A stretch of DNA of 64,000 nucleotides. Source: JAYPUA01 sp038133845 (GTDB lineage: Bacteria > SAR324 > NAC60-12). Positions 8,476 through 16,606 of the stretch are shown here, piece after piece. The notes under the pieces are model-generated. The model was not told the origin of the DNA. It worked only from the letters and a program-made list of their open reading frames with translations, and did not search any database. Numbering within the stretch: position 1 is the stretch's first letter; every line of letters begins with the position of its first letter. The stretch is from positions 1-64,000 of the forward strand of contig JAYPUA010000012.1 in NCBI GenBank assembly GCA_038133845.1. The letters run 5' to 3'. The translations under genes and the position numbers were made by a program.

Positions 8476-9639
8476 TCAGAGACCGGCTTGCTTGCGCAGC
8501 ACCTCTGCCTTGTCGGTGCGCTCCCAGGTGAAGCCGTCTCCTGAGCGCCCGAAGTGTCCGTAGGCAGAGGTCGGACGGTAGATGGGACGCAGCAGGTCGA
8601 GCGTCCGGATGATCCCGGCAGGCTTCAGTTCGAAGTGTTCACGAACCAGCTGGGCGATCTGCTCTTCCGGAATGCGCGCGGTGCCGAAGGTGTCCACGTT
8701 GACGGAGACCGGCTCCGCGACGCCGATGGCATAAGCCACCTGCACCTCGCAGCGTGAAGCCAACCCTGCAGCGACCAGGTTCTTGGCGACGTAGCGCGCG
8801 GCATATGCCGCGGAGCGGTCGACCTTCGAGGGGTCCTTTCCGGAAAAGGCTCCGCCCCCATGACGTCCCATGCCGCCGTAAGTGTCGACGATGATCTTCC
8901 GTCCGGTGAGCCCGCAGTCGCCCATTGGACCTCCGATCACGAATTTCCCGGTGGGGTTGATGTGGAACTTGACGTCCTCACTGAACATGTCCGCAGGGAT
9001 GACCGCGTCGATCACGTGCTTGCGGATGTCGGCATGAATTTGCTCCTGCGTGACCTCGTCGCTGTGCTGGGTGCTGATGACCACTGCGGTGACCGCCTTG
9101 GGTTTGCCGTCGACGTAGCGCACCGTGACCTGCGACTTTCCGTCCGGACGCAGGTAGGGCAGGGTGTTGTTCTTGCGCACCTCGGAGAGCCGGTGGGTGA
9201 GGCGGTGGGCCATGGCGATCGGGTAGGGCATCAACTCCTGAGTCTCGTCGCAGGCGTACCCGAACATCAGCCCCTGGTCGCCGGCTCCTTGCTCGCTGCT
9301 CTGCGAGGTCTCTTCGTCCACCCCTTGGGCGATGTGTGGAGACTGCTTGTCCAGCGCGATCATCACACCGCAGGTGTTGCAGTCGAAGCCCTTGAGCGCA
9401 TCGTCGTAGCCAATCTCCCGGATCGCTGAACGCACCACCTCCTGAAAGTCCACCTGAGCCTTGGAGGTGATCTCTCCGGCAACCACTACCAGCCCGGTGG
9501 TCACCAGCGTCTCGCAGGCCACCCGGCTCTTGGGGTCCTGTGCCAGCATGGCATCCAGGATGGTGTCCGAAATACAGTCGGCGATTTTGTCAGGGTGTCC
9601 CTCGGTCACACTTTCCGAGGTGAAGAGCATTTCAGCCAT
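8476..9639 (-). CDS. metK: S-adenosylmethionine synthetase
   Basis: 387 residues, the full family length. It makes S-adenosylmethionine from methionine and ATP. Family motifs include FTSESVTEGHPDKIADCISD near the start, GEITSKA, GAGDQGLMFGYA, the catalytic-loop region and the signature GGGAFSGKDPSKVDRS. It is first in a tight minus-strand cluster (metK-ptsH-aroE-lysE). A strong extended -10 promoter lies about 75 bases upstream of the start. Confidence 0.97.
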   Translation of the reverse strand: MAEMLFTSESVTEGHPDKIADCISDTILDAMLAQDPKSRVACETLVTTGLVVVAGEITSKAQVDFQEVVRSAIREIGYDDALKGFDCNTCGVMIALDKQSPHIAQGVDEETSQSSEQGAGDQGLMFGYACDETQELMPYPIAMAHRLTHRLSEVRKNNTLPYLRPDGKSQVTVRYVDGKPKAVTAVVISTQHSDEVTQEQIHADIRKHVIDAVIPADMFSEDVKFHINPTGKFVIGGPMGDCGLTGRKIIVDTYGGMGRHGGGAFSGKDPSKVDRSAAYAARYVAKNLVAAGLASRCEVQVAYAIGVAEPVSVNVDTFGTARIPEEQIAQLVREHFELKPAGIIRTLDLLRPIYRPTSAYGHFGRSGDGFTWERTDKAEVLRKQAGL

Positions 9640-9715
9640 GGGGATTTCTCTCAGGAGGTTGGTTCCAGACGGTTCAGGGGCTTCGGGCCGTTTTTCCGTG
9701 TTTCTTGAACCGTTG

Positions 9716-9743
9716 ACTATAGCAGAAGTGAATAAATCGTCAA
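9716..9743 (-). promoter_or_regulatory. Sigma-70-type promoter of metK with flanking inverted repeat
   Basis: On the minus strand, TTGACG (9738-9743) and TATAGT (9716-9721) are separated by 16 bases, and TGC precedes TATAGT, giving an extended -10. The -35 box lies inside an inverted repeat ATAAATCG (9732-9739) / CGATTTAT (9756-9763). A repressor bound there would block RNA polymerase; the regulator is unknown. Confidence 0.65.
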
Positions 9744-9777
9744 ATCTACATATTGCGATTTATCCACCTTTGGAGAG

Positions 9778-10971
9778 TCACGGGCGAGCCGATTCGGGGC
9801 CGGGAATGGCTACCCGGAATCCTCCTGTGGTGCTCGGGTCCTTGGCTCCAAACTGGCGACGTCCGGTACATCGGAGCAGGCTGGTTCGGCCGTCCTGAGT
9901 CATCCAGCTTCCGCCCCTGCCGTAGCGCATGCCCGGGAAGTCTTCGATCACGGGGTTGTCGGTGCGGTCCATCACGTTCTTGTAGCCCCATCCGTTCGTG
10001 ATCGAGTCGTAGGTCCACTCCCAGAGGTTTCCGGTCATGTCGTAGAGCCCGAGGGCGTTGGGCTCGAAGCTTCCGACGGGAGAGGTCTTCATCTTCCCGC
10101 CGTACTGCGCTTCCTGCTTGGTCAGCTTGTCCTTGCCGGTGCCGTAGCGCACGTTCTTCCCGCCTTCCCGGCAGGCGTACTCCCACTCGGCCTCGGTGGG
10201 CAACCGGAACTCGTGCACCCCCTGATGTGCCGACCTCAAGCGCTCCATGAACTCCTGAGTGTCTCCCCAACTGACCAGCATCACCGGGAGCTCCGGACCC
10301 CGGAAGACCGAAGCCATCACCTTGGCCTCGCGCTCCATGATCTTCTCCCACTGAGCCTGGGTGACCTCGGTGGTGGAGAGCCAGTAGTCTCCCAGCGACA
10401 CCTGACGGGCAGGGCGTTCCTGCGGACCTCCGGTTTTGGTGGTGTCTCCCATCTCAAAGGTTCCTCCGGGAATCTTGACAAACTTCAGCCCGGTGCTTGG
10501 CTCGACCCACTCCTGCCCCAGAGCTTCCGGAGCAGCCTCCTTGACAACAGCCTCTGCTTCTTCGGGAGCCGTCGCCACGGCCGCGGTGGTGGGGCGTGGC
10601 GCCGGAGCCGCTTCCGAGTCTCCTCCGCTCAACGCCTGAAGTTGCGTTTCCGCCTGGCTCCTTAGGTCCTCATCGTCCAAAGAGAAGGGGTTGTCCTCGG
10701 CAAAGGCGCTCAGGAATCGCTCCCAGGCCTCGGCCTTGAGGGCAATCCGGGCCGGCTTCTGCTCGAAGGCCTGGACCTGCGCAAAGGCGGACTCCATCTG
10801 CTGCTGGTAGCCTTCCCAGTATCCTCCCTGTTCAGCCTCCTGAACCGCCTGGGCCTCCAGGTCCTCAATCGAGAACGAGACCGGTTCCTGCGCCTGTACC
10901 GGCACACTCAGAGCGGCCATCAGGCACAAAGTACAAAATGATTGAATGAGTCTAGGCACGTGATCTCCCAC
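9778..10971 (-). CDS. Exported SUMF1/formylglycine-generating-enzyme-like domain protein
   Basis: 397 residues from a GTG start. The N-terminus carries a signal peptide (hydrophobic core ending at VPVQAQ), then a Glu/Ala-rich helical region with many EAxxQ patterns up to about residue 150, then a SUMF1-type domain. The domain is marked by FVKIPGGTFEMGD, TTEVTQAQWEKIM, PVMLVSWGDTQEFM, FRLPTEAEWEYACREGG, ALGLYDMTGNLWEWTYD, GRGGSWM and GGFRVAI. The paired active-site cysteines of true formylglycine-generating enzymes are not evident near the C-terminus, so it is more likely a structural or binding member. It lies directly upstream of the metK promoter. Confidence 0.82.
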   Translation of the reverse strand: MGDHVPRLIQSFCTLCLMAALSVPVQAQEPVSFSIEDLEAQAVQEAEQGGYWEGYQQQMESAFAQVQAFEQKPARIALKAEAWERFLSAFAEDNPFSLDDEDLRSQAETQLQALSGGDSEAAPAPRPTTAAVATAPEEAEAVVKEAAPEALGQEWVEPSTGLKFVKIPGGTFEMGDTTKTGGPQERPARQVSLGDYWLSTTEVTQAQWEKIMEREAKVMASVFRGPELPVMLVSWGDTQEFMERLRSAHQGVHEFRLPTEAEWEYACREGGKNVRYGTGKDKLTKQEAQYGGKMKTSPVGSFEPNALGLYDMTGNLWEWTYDSITNGWGYKNVMDRTDNPVIEDFPGMRYGRGGSWMTQDGRTSLLRCTGRRQFGAKDPSTTGGFRVAIPGPESARP

Positions 10972-11006
10972 TGATGCTGATCCGTTCAGGCCCGCAGGCC
11001 CAGGTG

Positions 11007-11477
11007 TTATCCGAGTTGAACCCAGCCAGAATCCGGGTCGTTCCCAAAGCAGGAGACCCCGGCCATTGCCGAATGCGTGTGCTGACAGAACCTTCCGTAG
11101 TAAGGGGCGGGGGTCTGCTCGTCCAGAGCGACCTCGAAGGTCCAGTTGTAGGTTTGGTTGGCTTCAAGCTTGCCTTCCTCCAACTCAAACTCGACCCGGT
11201 TCTCAAAGGTCGTGTGGTGAGCCCTGACGAGGTCCGGATGGAACTCCACGTCCCCGTCGTAGGTGTACACCATGTCAGCTTCAGGGACCTCGATGTCCTC
11301 CTCTCCCTTGACGATGATGTAAACCTGATCCGCTTTCAGGTCCGCATCGCCCACGGTGACCGACACTTCAAACGCGTACCCGTTCCCTGCCTCGCTGAGG
11401 TAAGCCTGGAGCGAGACCTCGGCTCCACCTCCGGTGAGGACATTCTTGGCTGATTTGAGCTTGTCCAGCAATCCCAC
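11007..11477 (-). CDS. Conserved hypothetical protein, possibly Spo0M/arrestin-like
   Basis: 156 residues starting at a GTG that has AGGAG six bases upstream. The N-terminus MGLLDKLKSAKNVLTGGGAEVSLQ resembles the start of Spo0M/arrestin-fold proteins, and the rest alternates predicted beta-strands (FEVSVTVGDADLKADQVYIIV, NWTFEVAL). The C-terminus has three cysteine/histidine-rich turns (FCQHTHS, SCFGNDPDSGWVQLG). There is no signal peptide, so it is probably cytoplasmic. The fold is a weak inference and the function is unknown. Confidence 0.65.
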   Translation of the reverse strand: MGLLDKLKSAKNVLTGGGAEVSLQAYLSEAGNGYAFEVSVTVGDADLKADQVYIIVKGEEDIEVPEADMVYTYDGDVEFHPDLVRAHHTTFENRVEFELEEGKLEANQTYNWTFEVALDEQTPAPYYGRFCQHTHSAMAGVSCFGNDPDSGWVQLG

Positions 11478-11642
11478 GTCATTCTCCTAGATCAAGTTGA
11501 CAGCGCAGGTGTCCTGGCTCTGCACCTCCGGCGTCCGGAATCCGGAACGCAGGCATAGAGCCTCCCTGCCTCCGGACCACCCGGATCGGTGGGCTCCAGA
11601 GAAACGCGGTGAACTTTTCCATATTTTTCTCTGAGACGCAAG

Positions 11643-11670
11643 ACCTTACAGTTCCTGCACCTGTGTGCAA
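11643..11670 (-). promoter_or_regulatory. Putative promoter with A/T-rich UP-like element
   Basis: On the minus strand, TTGCAC (11665-11670) and TAAGGT (11643-11648) are spaced 16 bases apart. They are preceded by an A-rich stretch (11671-11695) that looks like an UP element. It would drive the 11007-11477 gene with a leader of about 160 bases. Confidence 0.4.
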
Positions 11671-11764
11671 CTAATTTTTATTTTTCTTATTTTCTGGAAC
11701 CCGCTCCTGCTTGCTTGGCTCTTGAGCTTGAACAAGCAAATGGGAAACTTGGCTTTGGAGCTGG

Positions 11765-11784
11765 ATTCCCGCATTCGCGGGAAT
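11765..11784. repeat. Short REP/dRS3-like palindrome
   Basis: ATTCCCGC and GCGGGAAT form an 8-bp perfect stem around an ATTC loop. The form ATTCCC-N8-GGGAAT is that of the dRS3-type short repeats known from Neisseria and similar REP-like elements in other proteobacteria. I saw only this copy in the window. Confidence 0.5.
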
Positions 11785-11958
11785 GAAGAACCCTCACAGC
11801 TGGTGGCTCTTTCAGGGCCACCTTGTCCCTGCCTGCAAGCTGCTGAGCCCTCCGGACCAGCGGGATACGTTCATCTACGGATGGCCGCTTCAGGCCGGCT
11901 CTAGAATACTGAAACCTCCGGAGAATGCCGGAAATCTGCTGTTCTGGAGGAAAGCCCA

Positions 11959-14900
11959 ATGTCTGCCCACAAGATTCTCGACGCCAATGAAGCAGTCGCC
12001 CAGGTCGCCTATCGCCTGAGTGAGGTGGTCTGCATCTACCCGATCACCCCTTCCTCTCCGATGGGAGAGTGGGCGGACACGTGGAGTGCTGCCCGTCAGA
12101 GCAACCTCTGGGGAGCCCTGCCGGAGGTGGTGGAGATGCAGAGCGAAGGTGGGGCGGCCGGAGCGCTTCACGGTGCCTTGCAGACGGGAGCGCTGGCCAC
12201 GACCTTCACGGCCTCGCAGGGATTGCTGCTGATGCTCCCCAACCTGTTCAAGATCGCTGGAGAGTTGACCCCGGCAGTCATTCATGTCGCCGCACGCTCG
12301 GTCGCCACTCACGCTCTCTCAATCTTTGGAGACCACTCGGACGTGATGGCGATGCGCCCAAGCGGTTGGGCGATGCTGGCCTCCGGAAGCGTGCAGGAGG
12401 CGATCGACCAAGCCGCCATCGCACACGCGGTGACGCTGGAGACCCGGGTCCCGATGCTGCACTTCTTTGACGGCTTCCGCACCTCCCACGAGCTGAACTC
12501 GGTAGAGCCTCTGTCGGACGAGGTCCTGCGTGCCTTGGTCGCTGACACACGGGTGCTGGAACATCGCGCCCGGGCACTCTCCCCGGAACATCCGGTGCTC
12601 CGGGGAACGGCCCAGAATCCGGACGTCTTCTTCCAGGGACGTGAGGCCTCCAACCGCTTCCACCAACAGGTTCCGGAGCAGGTTCAGCAGGCGATGGACC
12701 GCTTTGCCGAGCTTGCGGGACGACGCTATCAGGTCTTTGAATACGACGGTCACCCCGAGGCCCAGCGGGTGCTGGTGGTGATGGGCTCTGGGGCGGAGAC
12801 CGCCCGGGAGACCGTGCGTCACCTGGAAGCTTCGGGAGAGCGTGTTGGGGTAGTGACGGTGCGCCTGTATCGGCCATTCGACATCCCTCGCTTCCTGAAT
12901 GCCCTGCCGTCAACGGTGAAAAAGCTCGGGGTGCTGGACCGGACGAAGGAGTCTGGAGCCTTGGGCGAACCGCTGTTCCTGGATGTCTCGGCGTCGGTTC
13001 AGGAAGGCAAGCGTCAGGGACAGATCGCCGCTGACGTACAGGTGATTGGGGGGCGCTACGGACTGTCTTCGAAGGAGTTCACTCCGGCTATGGTCAAGGC
13101 CTCGCTGGATCACCTGCAGGAGGATCTCCCCAGGCATCCCTTCACCGTGGGCATCGTGGATGACGTCACCGGGCTGAGCCTCTCGGTGGAAGAGGACTTC
13201 CGGATCGAGACGGACGAGACCTTCCGGGCGGTCTTCTTTGGCCTCGGGTCCGATGGAACGGTGGGGGCGAACAAGAACAGCATCAAGATCATTGGCGACC
13301 TGGAGGGGCACTACGCCCAGGCATACTTCGTCTACGACTCCAAGAAGTCCGGAGCAATGACCGTCTCGCACCTGCGCTTTGGCCCGCAGCCCATCCGGGC
13401 TCCCTACCTGATTGAGCGGGCCCATTTCATCGCCTGCCACCAGAGCGTGTTTCTTGAGCGGCACAACGTGCTGTCGACGGCGCTTCCCGAATCGACCTTC
13501 TTGCTCAACACTCCGGATGCTCCGGATCAGGCCTGGCGTCACCTGCCACGTCCGCTGCAGGAACAATTGATTGCCCAGCGGATGCGCTTCTTTGTCATCG
13601 ACGCAGAGCAGATCGCCCGATCTGTCGGAATGGGGCGCCGAATCAACACCGTGATGCAGGCGGCCTTCTTCAAGGTCAGCGGAGTGCTTCCAGAGAGTGA
13701 GGCCGTCGCTGCGATCCGCGAGGCGGTGAAGAAGACCTATGCGGCCAAGGGCGAAGCGGTGGTGGAGCAGAACCTCGCGGCCCTGGATGCGGCCATGCGA
13801 GCTGTCTATGAAGTCCCGGTTCCGGAGCAGGCAGAGAGTCGGCTGGACTTCAAGCCGCCGGTGCCTGAAGGTGCCCCGGAGTTTGTCCAGGACGTGCTCG
13901 GGGGTATCATTGCCGACGCAGGAAATGCGCTTCCGGTAAGCGCGCTCCCGGTGGATGGGACCTTCCCCACGGCCACGGCGCGCTGGGAAAAGCGCAACCT
14001 GGCCAGCGAGGTTCCGGTGTGGGATCCCAAGGTCTGCATTCAGTGCAACAAGTGCGTCATGGTCTGCCCGCATTCCGTGATTCGTGCCAAGGTGGTTGCT
14101 CCGGAGGCCCTCTCGGAGGCTCCTGAAGGGTTCCCCTCGGTTCCGGCACGAGATCGCTCTTGGGATGGAGGGCAGTATGTGCTCTCGGTCGCTCCGGAAG
14201 ACTGCACCGGATGCGGCATCTGCGTGCAGGTCTGCCCGGCGAAGAACAAGTCGCAGGCTCGGCTGAAGGCAATCAATATGGAACCGCAGCCGCCCCTCCG
14301 AGAGCCGCTGGCTGCGCAGTGGAACTTCTTCCTCGAGCTTCCGGAGACTGACCGGCTGCGCATTGATTCCGACAAGATCCCGCAGCAGCAGCTTCAGCAG
14401 CCGCTGTTCGAGTTCTCCGGAGCCTGCTCCGGGTGCGGAGAGACCCCTTACGTCAAGCTGGTCTCCCAGCTCTTTGGCGACCGCATGGTGGTGGCCAATG
14501 CCACCGGGTGTTCCTCGATCTACGGTGGCAACCTCCCGACCACCCCGTGGAGCGTGAACGCCGAGGGGCGAGGCCCGGCCTGGTCCAACTCGCTCTTTGA
14601 GGACAACGCGGAGTTTGGACTCGGCTTCCGGGTCACGCTGGATCAGCAGCGGGAGACCGCAACGCGCTTGCTGAAGCATCTGGGAGGACGCGTTGGCGAC
14701 GAACTGGTGGAGGGACTCCTCAGCGCGGATCAGAGCAGCGAAGCCGGCATTCAGGAACAGCGCGAGCGCGTCGAGGTCCTTCATCGGAAGCTGGCCGTGC
14801 TGGAGGTCCCGGAGGCTCGGCAGCTGGCCTCACTCGCCGAGGTGCTCGTCCGCCGCAGCGTCTGGATCATCGGAGGTGACGGCTGGGCATATGACATCGG

Positions 14901-15546
14901 CTTCGGCGGGTTGGATCATGTGCTGGCCAGCGGTCGGGACGTGAACCTCCTGGTCTTGGACACCGAGGTCTACTCGAACACCGGGGGACAGAAGTCCAAG
15001 TCGACTCCGATGGGAGCGGTGGCCAAGTTCGCCATGGGCGGGAAGGCGCAGGCCAAGAAGGACCTGGGCCTGATGGCCATGAGCTACGGCACGGTCTATG
15101 TGGCCAGCGTCGCGATGGGAGCCAAGGACACGCACACGCTCCGCGCCTTCCTGGAGGCGGAGTCCTACCACGGCCCTTCCCTGATCATCGCCTACAGCCA
15201 CTGCATCGCCCACGGGATCGACATGACGATGGGGATGCAGCATCAGAAGGCCCTGGTGCAGTCCGGAAGCTGGCCGCTGTACCGGTTTGACCCGCGACGC
15301 ATCCCGCAGCACCTCTCCCCGCTGCAGTTGGACTCCAAACCCTCCGGAGTTCACCTCGCGCAGTTTCAGGAAATGGAAAACCGCTACCGCATGCTCCGGC
15401 AGGCAGACCCGGAGACGGCGAAGCACTTCCTGCAGGCCGCCGAGGTGGGGCTCAATGAGCGTCAGCGCTTTTATGAGCACTTGGCCGGATGGATCCCGGA
15501 GCCAGAGCCGGGCCCTTCCCCCAACCCTTCAGATTCGCAGGAGTGA
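11959..15546 (+). CDS. nifJ: Pyruvate:ferredoxin (flavodoxin) oxidoreductase
   Basis: 1195 residues, the length of single-chain PFOR. It oxidatively decarboxylates pyruvate to acetyl-CoA with electrons going to ferredoxin or flavodoxin. The N-terminal pyrimidine domain has YPITPSSPMGEWAD, and the gamma-like domain has GLGSDGTVGANKNSIKI. Two [4Fe-4S] motifs follow: CIQCNKCVMVCP from residue 693 and CTGCGICVQVCP from residue 749. The TPP domain has CSGCGETPY, GGDGWAYDIGFGG and EVYSNTGGQKSKSTP. The next gene starts 3 bases after the stop, indicating a two-gene operon. It implies anaerobic or microaerobic pyruvate metabolism, or ferredoxin supply for biosynthesis. Confidence 0.97.
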   Translation: MSAHKILDANEAVAQVAYRLSEVVCIYPITPSSPMGEWADTWSAARQSNLWGALPEVVEMQSEGGAAGALHGALQTGALATTFTASQGLLLMLPNLFKIAGELTPAVIHVAARSVATHALSIFGDHSDVMAMRPSGWAMLASGSVQEAIDQAAIAHAVTLETRVPMLHFFDGFRTSHELNSVEPLSDEVLRALVADTRVLEHRARALSPEHPVLRGTAQNPDVFFQGREASNRFHQQVPEQVQQAMDRFAELAGRRYQVFEYDGHPEAQRVLVVMGSGAETARETVRHLEASGERVGVVTVRLYRPFDIPRFLNALPSTVKKLGVLDRTKESGALGEPLFLDVSASVQEGKRQGQIAADVQVIGGRYGLSSKEFTPAMVKASLDHLQEDLPRHPFTVGIVDDVTGLSLSVEEDFRIETDETFRAVFFGLGSDGTVGANKNSIKIIGDLEGHYAQAYFVYDSKKSGAMTVSHLRFGPQPIRAPYLIERAHFIACHQSVFLERHNVLSTALPESTFLLNTPDAPDQAWRHLPRPLQEQLIAQRMRFFVIDAEQIARSVGMGRRINTVMQAAFFKVSGVLPESEAVAAIREAVKKTYAAKGEAVVEQNLAALDAAMRAVYEVPVPEQAESRLDFKPPVPEGAPEFVQDVLGGIIADAGNALPVSALPVDGTFPTATARWEKRNLASEVPVWDPKVCIQCNKCVMVCPHSVIRAKVVAPEALSEAPEGFPSVPARDRSWDGGQYVLSVAPEDCTGCGICVQVCPAKNKSQARLKAINMEPQPPLREPLAAQWNFFLELPETDRLRIDSDKIPQQQLQQPLFEFSGACSGCGETPYVKLVSQLFGDRMVVANATGCSSIYGGNLPTTPWSVNAEGRGPAWSNSLFEDNAEFGLGFRVTLDQQRETATRLLKHLGGRVGDELVEGLLSADQSSEAGIQEQRERVEVLHRKLAVLEVPEARQLASLAEVLVRRSVWIIGGDGWAYDIGFGGLDHVLASGRDVNLLVLDTEVYSNTGGQKSKSTPMGAVAKFAMGGKAQAKKDLGLMAMSYGTVYVASVAMGAKDTHTLRAFLEAESYHGPSLIIAYSHCIAHGIDMTMGMQHQKALVQSGSWPLYRFDPRRIPQHLSPLQLDSKPSGVHLAQFQEMENRYRMLRQADPETAKHFLQAAEVGLNERQRFYEHLAGWIPEPEPGPSPNPSDSQE

Positions 15547-15549
15547 ACC

Positions 15550-16551
15550 ATGGACCTGAGCACAAACTACCTGGGACTGGAACTTCGCTCTCCGCTGGTT
15601 CCCTCGGCGTCTCCCATCACGGAAAAGCTGGACAACCTGCTCAAGCTGGAGGACGCCGGAGCCGGAGCGGTGGTCCTGCCCTCGCTTTTTGAAGAACAGC
15701 TCCGGACCGAAGGGATGGCGCTCCAGCACCACCTGAGCTACGGAGCTGAAAGTCATCCCGAAGCCACCAGCTACGCGCCGACTCATCCAGGGCTGCAGGT
15801 GGGGCCGGATGAGTACCTGGAGTTGATCATGCGGGCCAAGCAGCGGCTGGAGGTCCCTGTGATCGCCAGCCTGAACGGGACAACGAACGGGGGTTGGCTG
15901 CGCCTCTCCCGGGAGATCGAGCGGGCTGGAGCCGACGCACTGGAGCTGAACGTGTACTCCGTGCCAACCGATGCCGAGCGCAACGCAGAGCAGATCGAGC
16001 AGCACCTGCAGAACATCGTCTGGAACGTCCGGGCAGAGATCCAGATTCCGCTGGCCGTCAAGCTCAGCCCCTACTTCACCAGCTTCAGCCACCTCGCCCA
16101 CCGCCTGGAAGGAGCCGGGGCCGACGGACTGGTTCTCTTCAACCGTTTCTACCAGCCGGATGTGGATCTGGACGAGCTGACCCTCAAGCCGCACATTGTG
16201 CTCAGCACCCCGGAGGAACACCGCCTCCCGCTGACCTGGATCGGGCTGCTCTACGGCAAGGTCTCGCTGGACTTTGCCGCAACCAGCGGCCTGCACTCCC
16301 ACCTCGACGTCCTCAAGCTGCTGATGGTCGGAGCGAAGGTGACCATGATGGCCTCGGCGCTTTACTGGAACGGCATTCACCACCTGGGAGACGTGCGGAA
16401 GCGGCTGGTGCAATGGATGGAGGAACACGAGTACGAATCCGTGAAGCAGATGCAGGGAAGCCTGAGCCAGGCGCATGGCGACAACCCGGAGGCGTTCGAG
16501 CGCGCACAGTACGTCAAGGCGGTGACCACTCGCCTCCCCATCCTCCCCTGA
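15550..16551 (+). CDS. Dihydroorotate dehydrogenase-like flavoprotein
   Basis: 333 residues resembling the FMN-binding TIM barrel of class 1 dihydroorotate dehydrogenases. Features are NYLGLELRSPLVPSASPIT at the start, VIASLNGTTNGGWL, GADALELNVY, VKLSPYFT, GADGLVLFNRF and GAKVTMMASALY. The DHOD active-site segment N-x-S-C-P-N is replaced by LNVYSVPTD, so true dihydroorotate oxidation is doubtful. Proteins of this subgroup are commonly found next to PFOR genes, and here the gap is 3 bases. Its reaction is unknown; an electron-transfer partner of PFOR is inference. Confidence 0.82.
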   Translation: MDLSTNYLGLELRSPLVPSASPITEKLDNLLKLEDAGAGAVVLPSLFEEQLRTEGMALQHHLSYGAESHPEATSYAPTHPGLQVGPDEYLELIMRAKQRLEVPVIASLNGTTNGGWLRLSREIERAGADALELNVYSVPTDAERNAEQIEQHLQNIVWNVRAEIQIPLAVKLSPYFTSFSHLAHRLEGAGADGLVLFNRFYQPDVDLDELTLKPHIVLSTPEEHRLPLTWIGLLYGKVSLDFAATSGLHSHLDVLKLLMVGAKVTMMASALYWNGIHHLGDVRKRLVQWMEEHEYESVKQMQGSLSQAHGDNPEAFERAQYVKAVTTRLPILP

Positions 16552-16606
16552 ACCGCGGCGCGGCGGAGGGAGATTTCCCTTTCTGTCCCGGAGGTTTTCG
16601 ACTATC

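Larger units (their letters stand above)
11478..11958. other. Long intergenic region between divergent genes
   Basis: This 481-base spacer lies between the minus-strand hypothetical and nifJ (plus). It holds a likely minus-strand promoter with an A/T-rich upstream block (11643-11695), a short REP/dRS3-like hairpin (11765-11784) and at least five copies of TCCGGA. The open frames inside have unlikely, Pro/Arg/Ser-rich translations. I found no convincing nifJ promoter and no RNA gene. Confidence 0.5.

Noticed and set aside
9640..9720. Possible SAM riboswitch in the metK leader (ACGGTTCA / TGAACCGT, 9669-9713)
   Set aside because: The upstream arm lies 3-10 bases from the -10 box, so about half of it would not be transcribed. 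No known SAM riboswitch consensus is seen.
11665..11959. Short open frames on both strands upstream of nifJ
   Set aside because: No ribosome-binding site and no plausible protein composition. The region has promoter and repeat features instead.
12910..14784. 624-codon frame antisense to nifJ
   Set aside because: A shadow of a highly conserved sense gene. Its translation has no recognisable domain.
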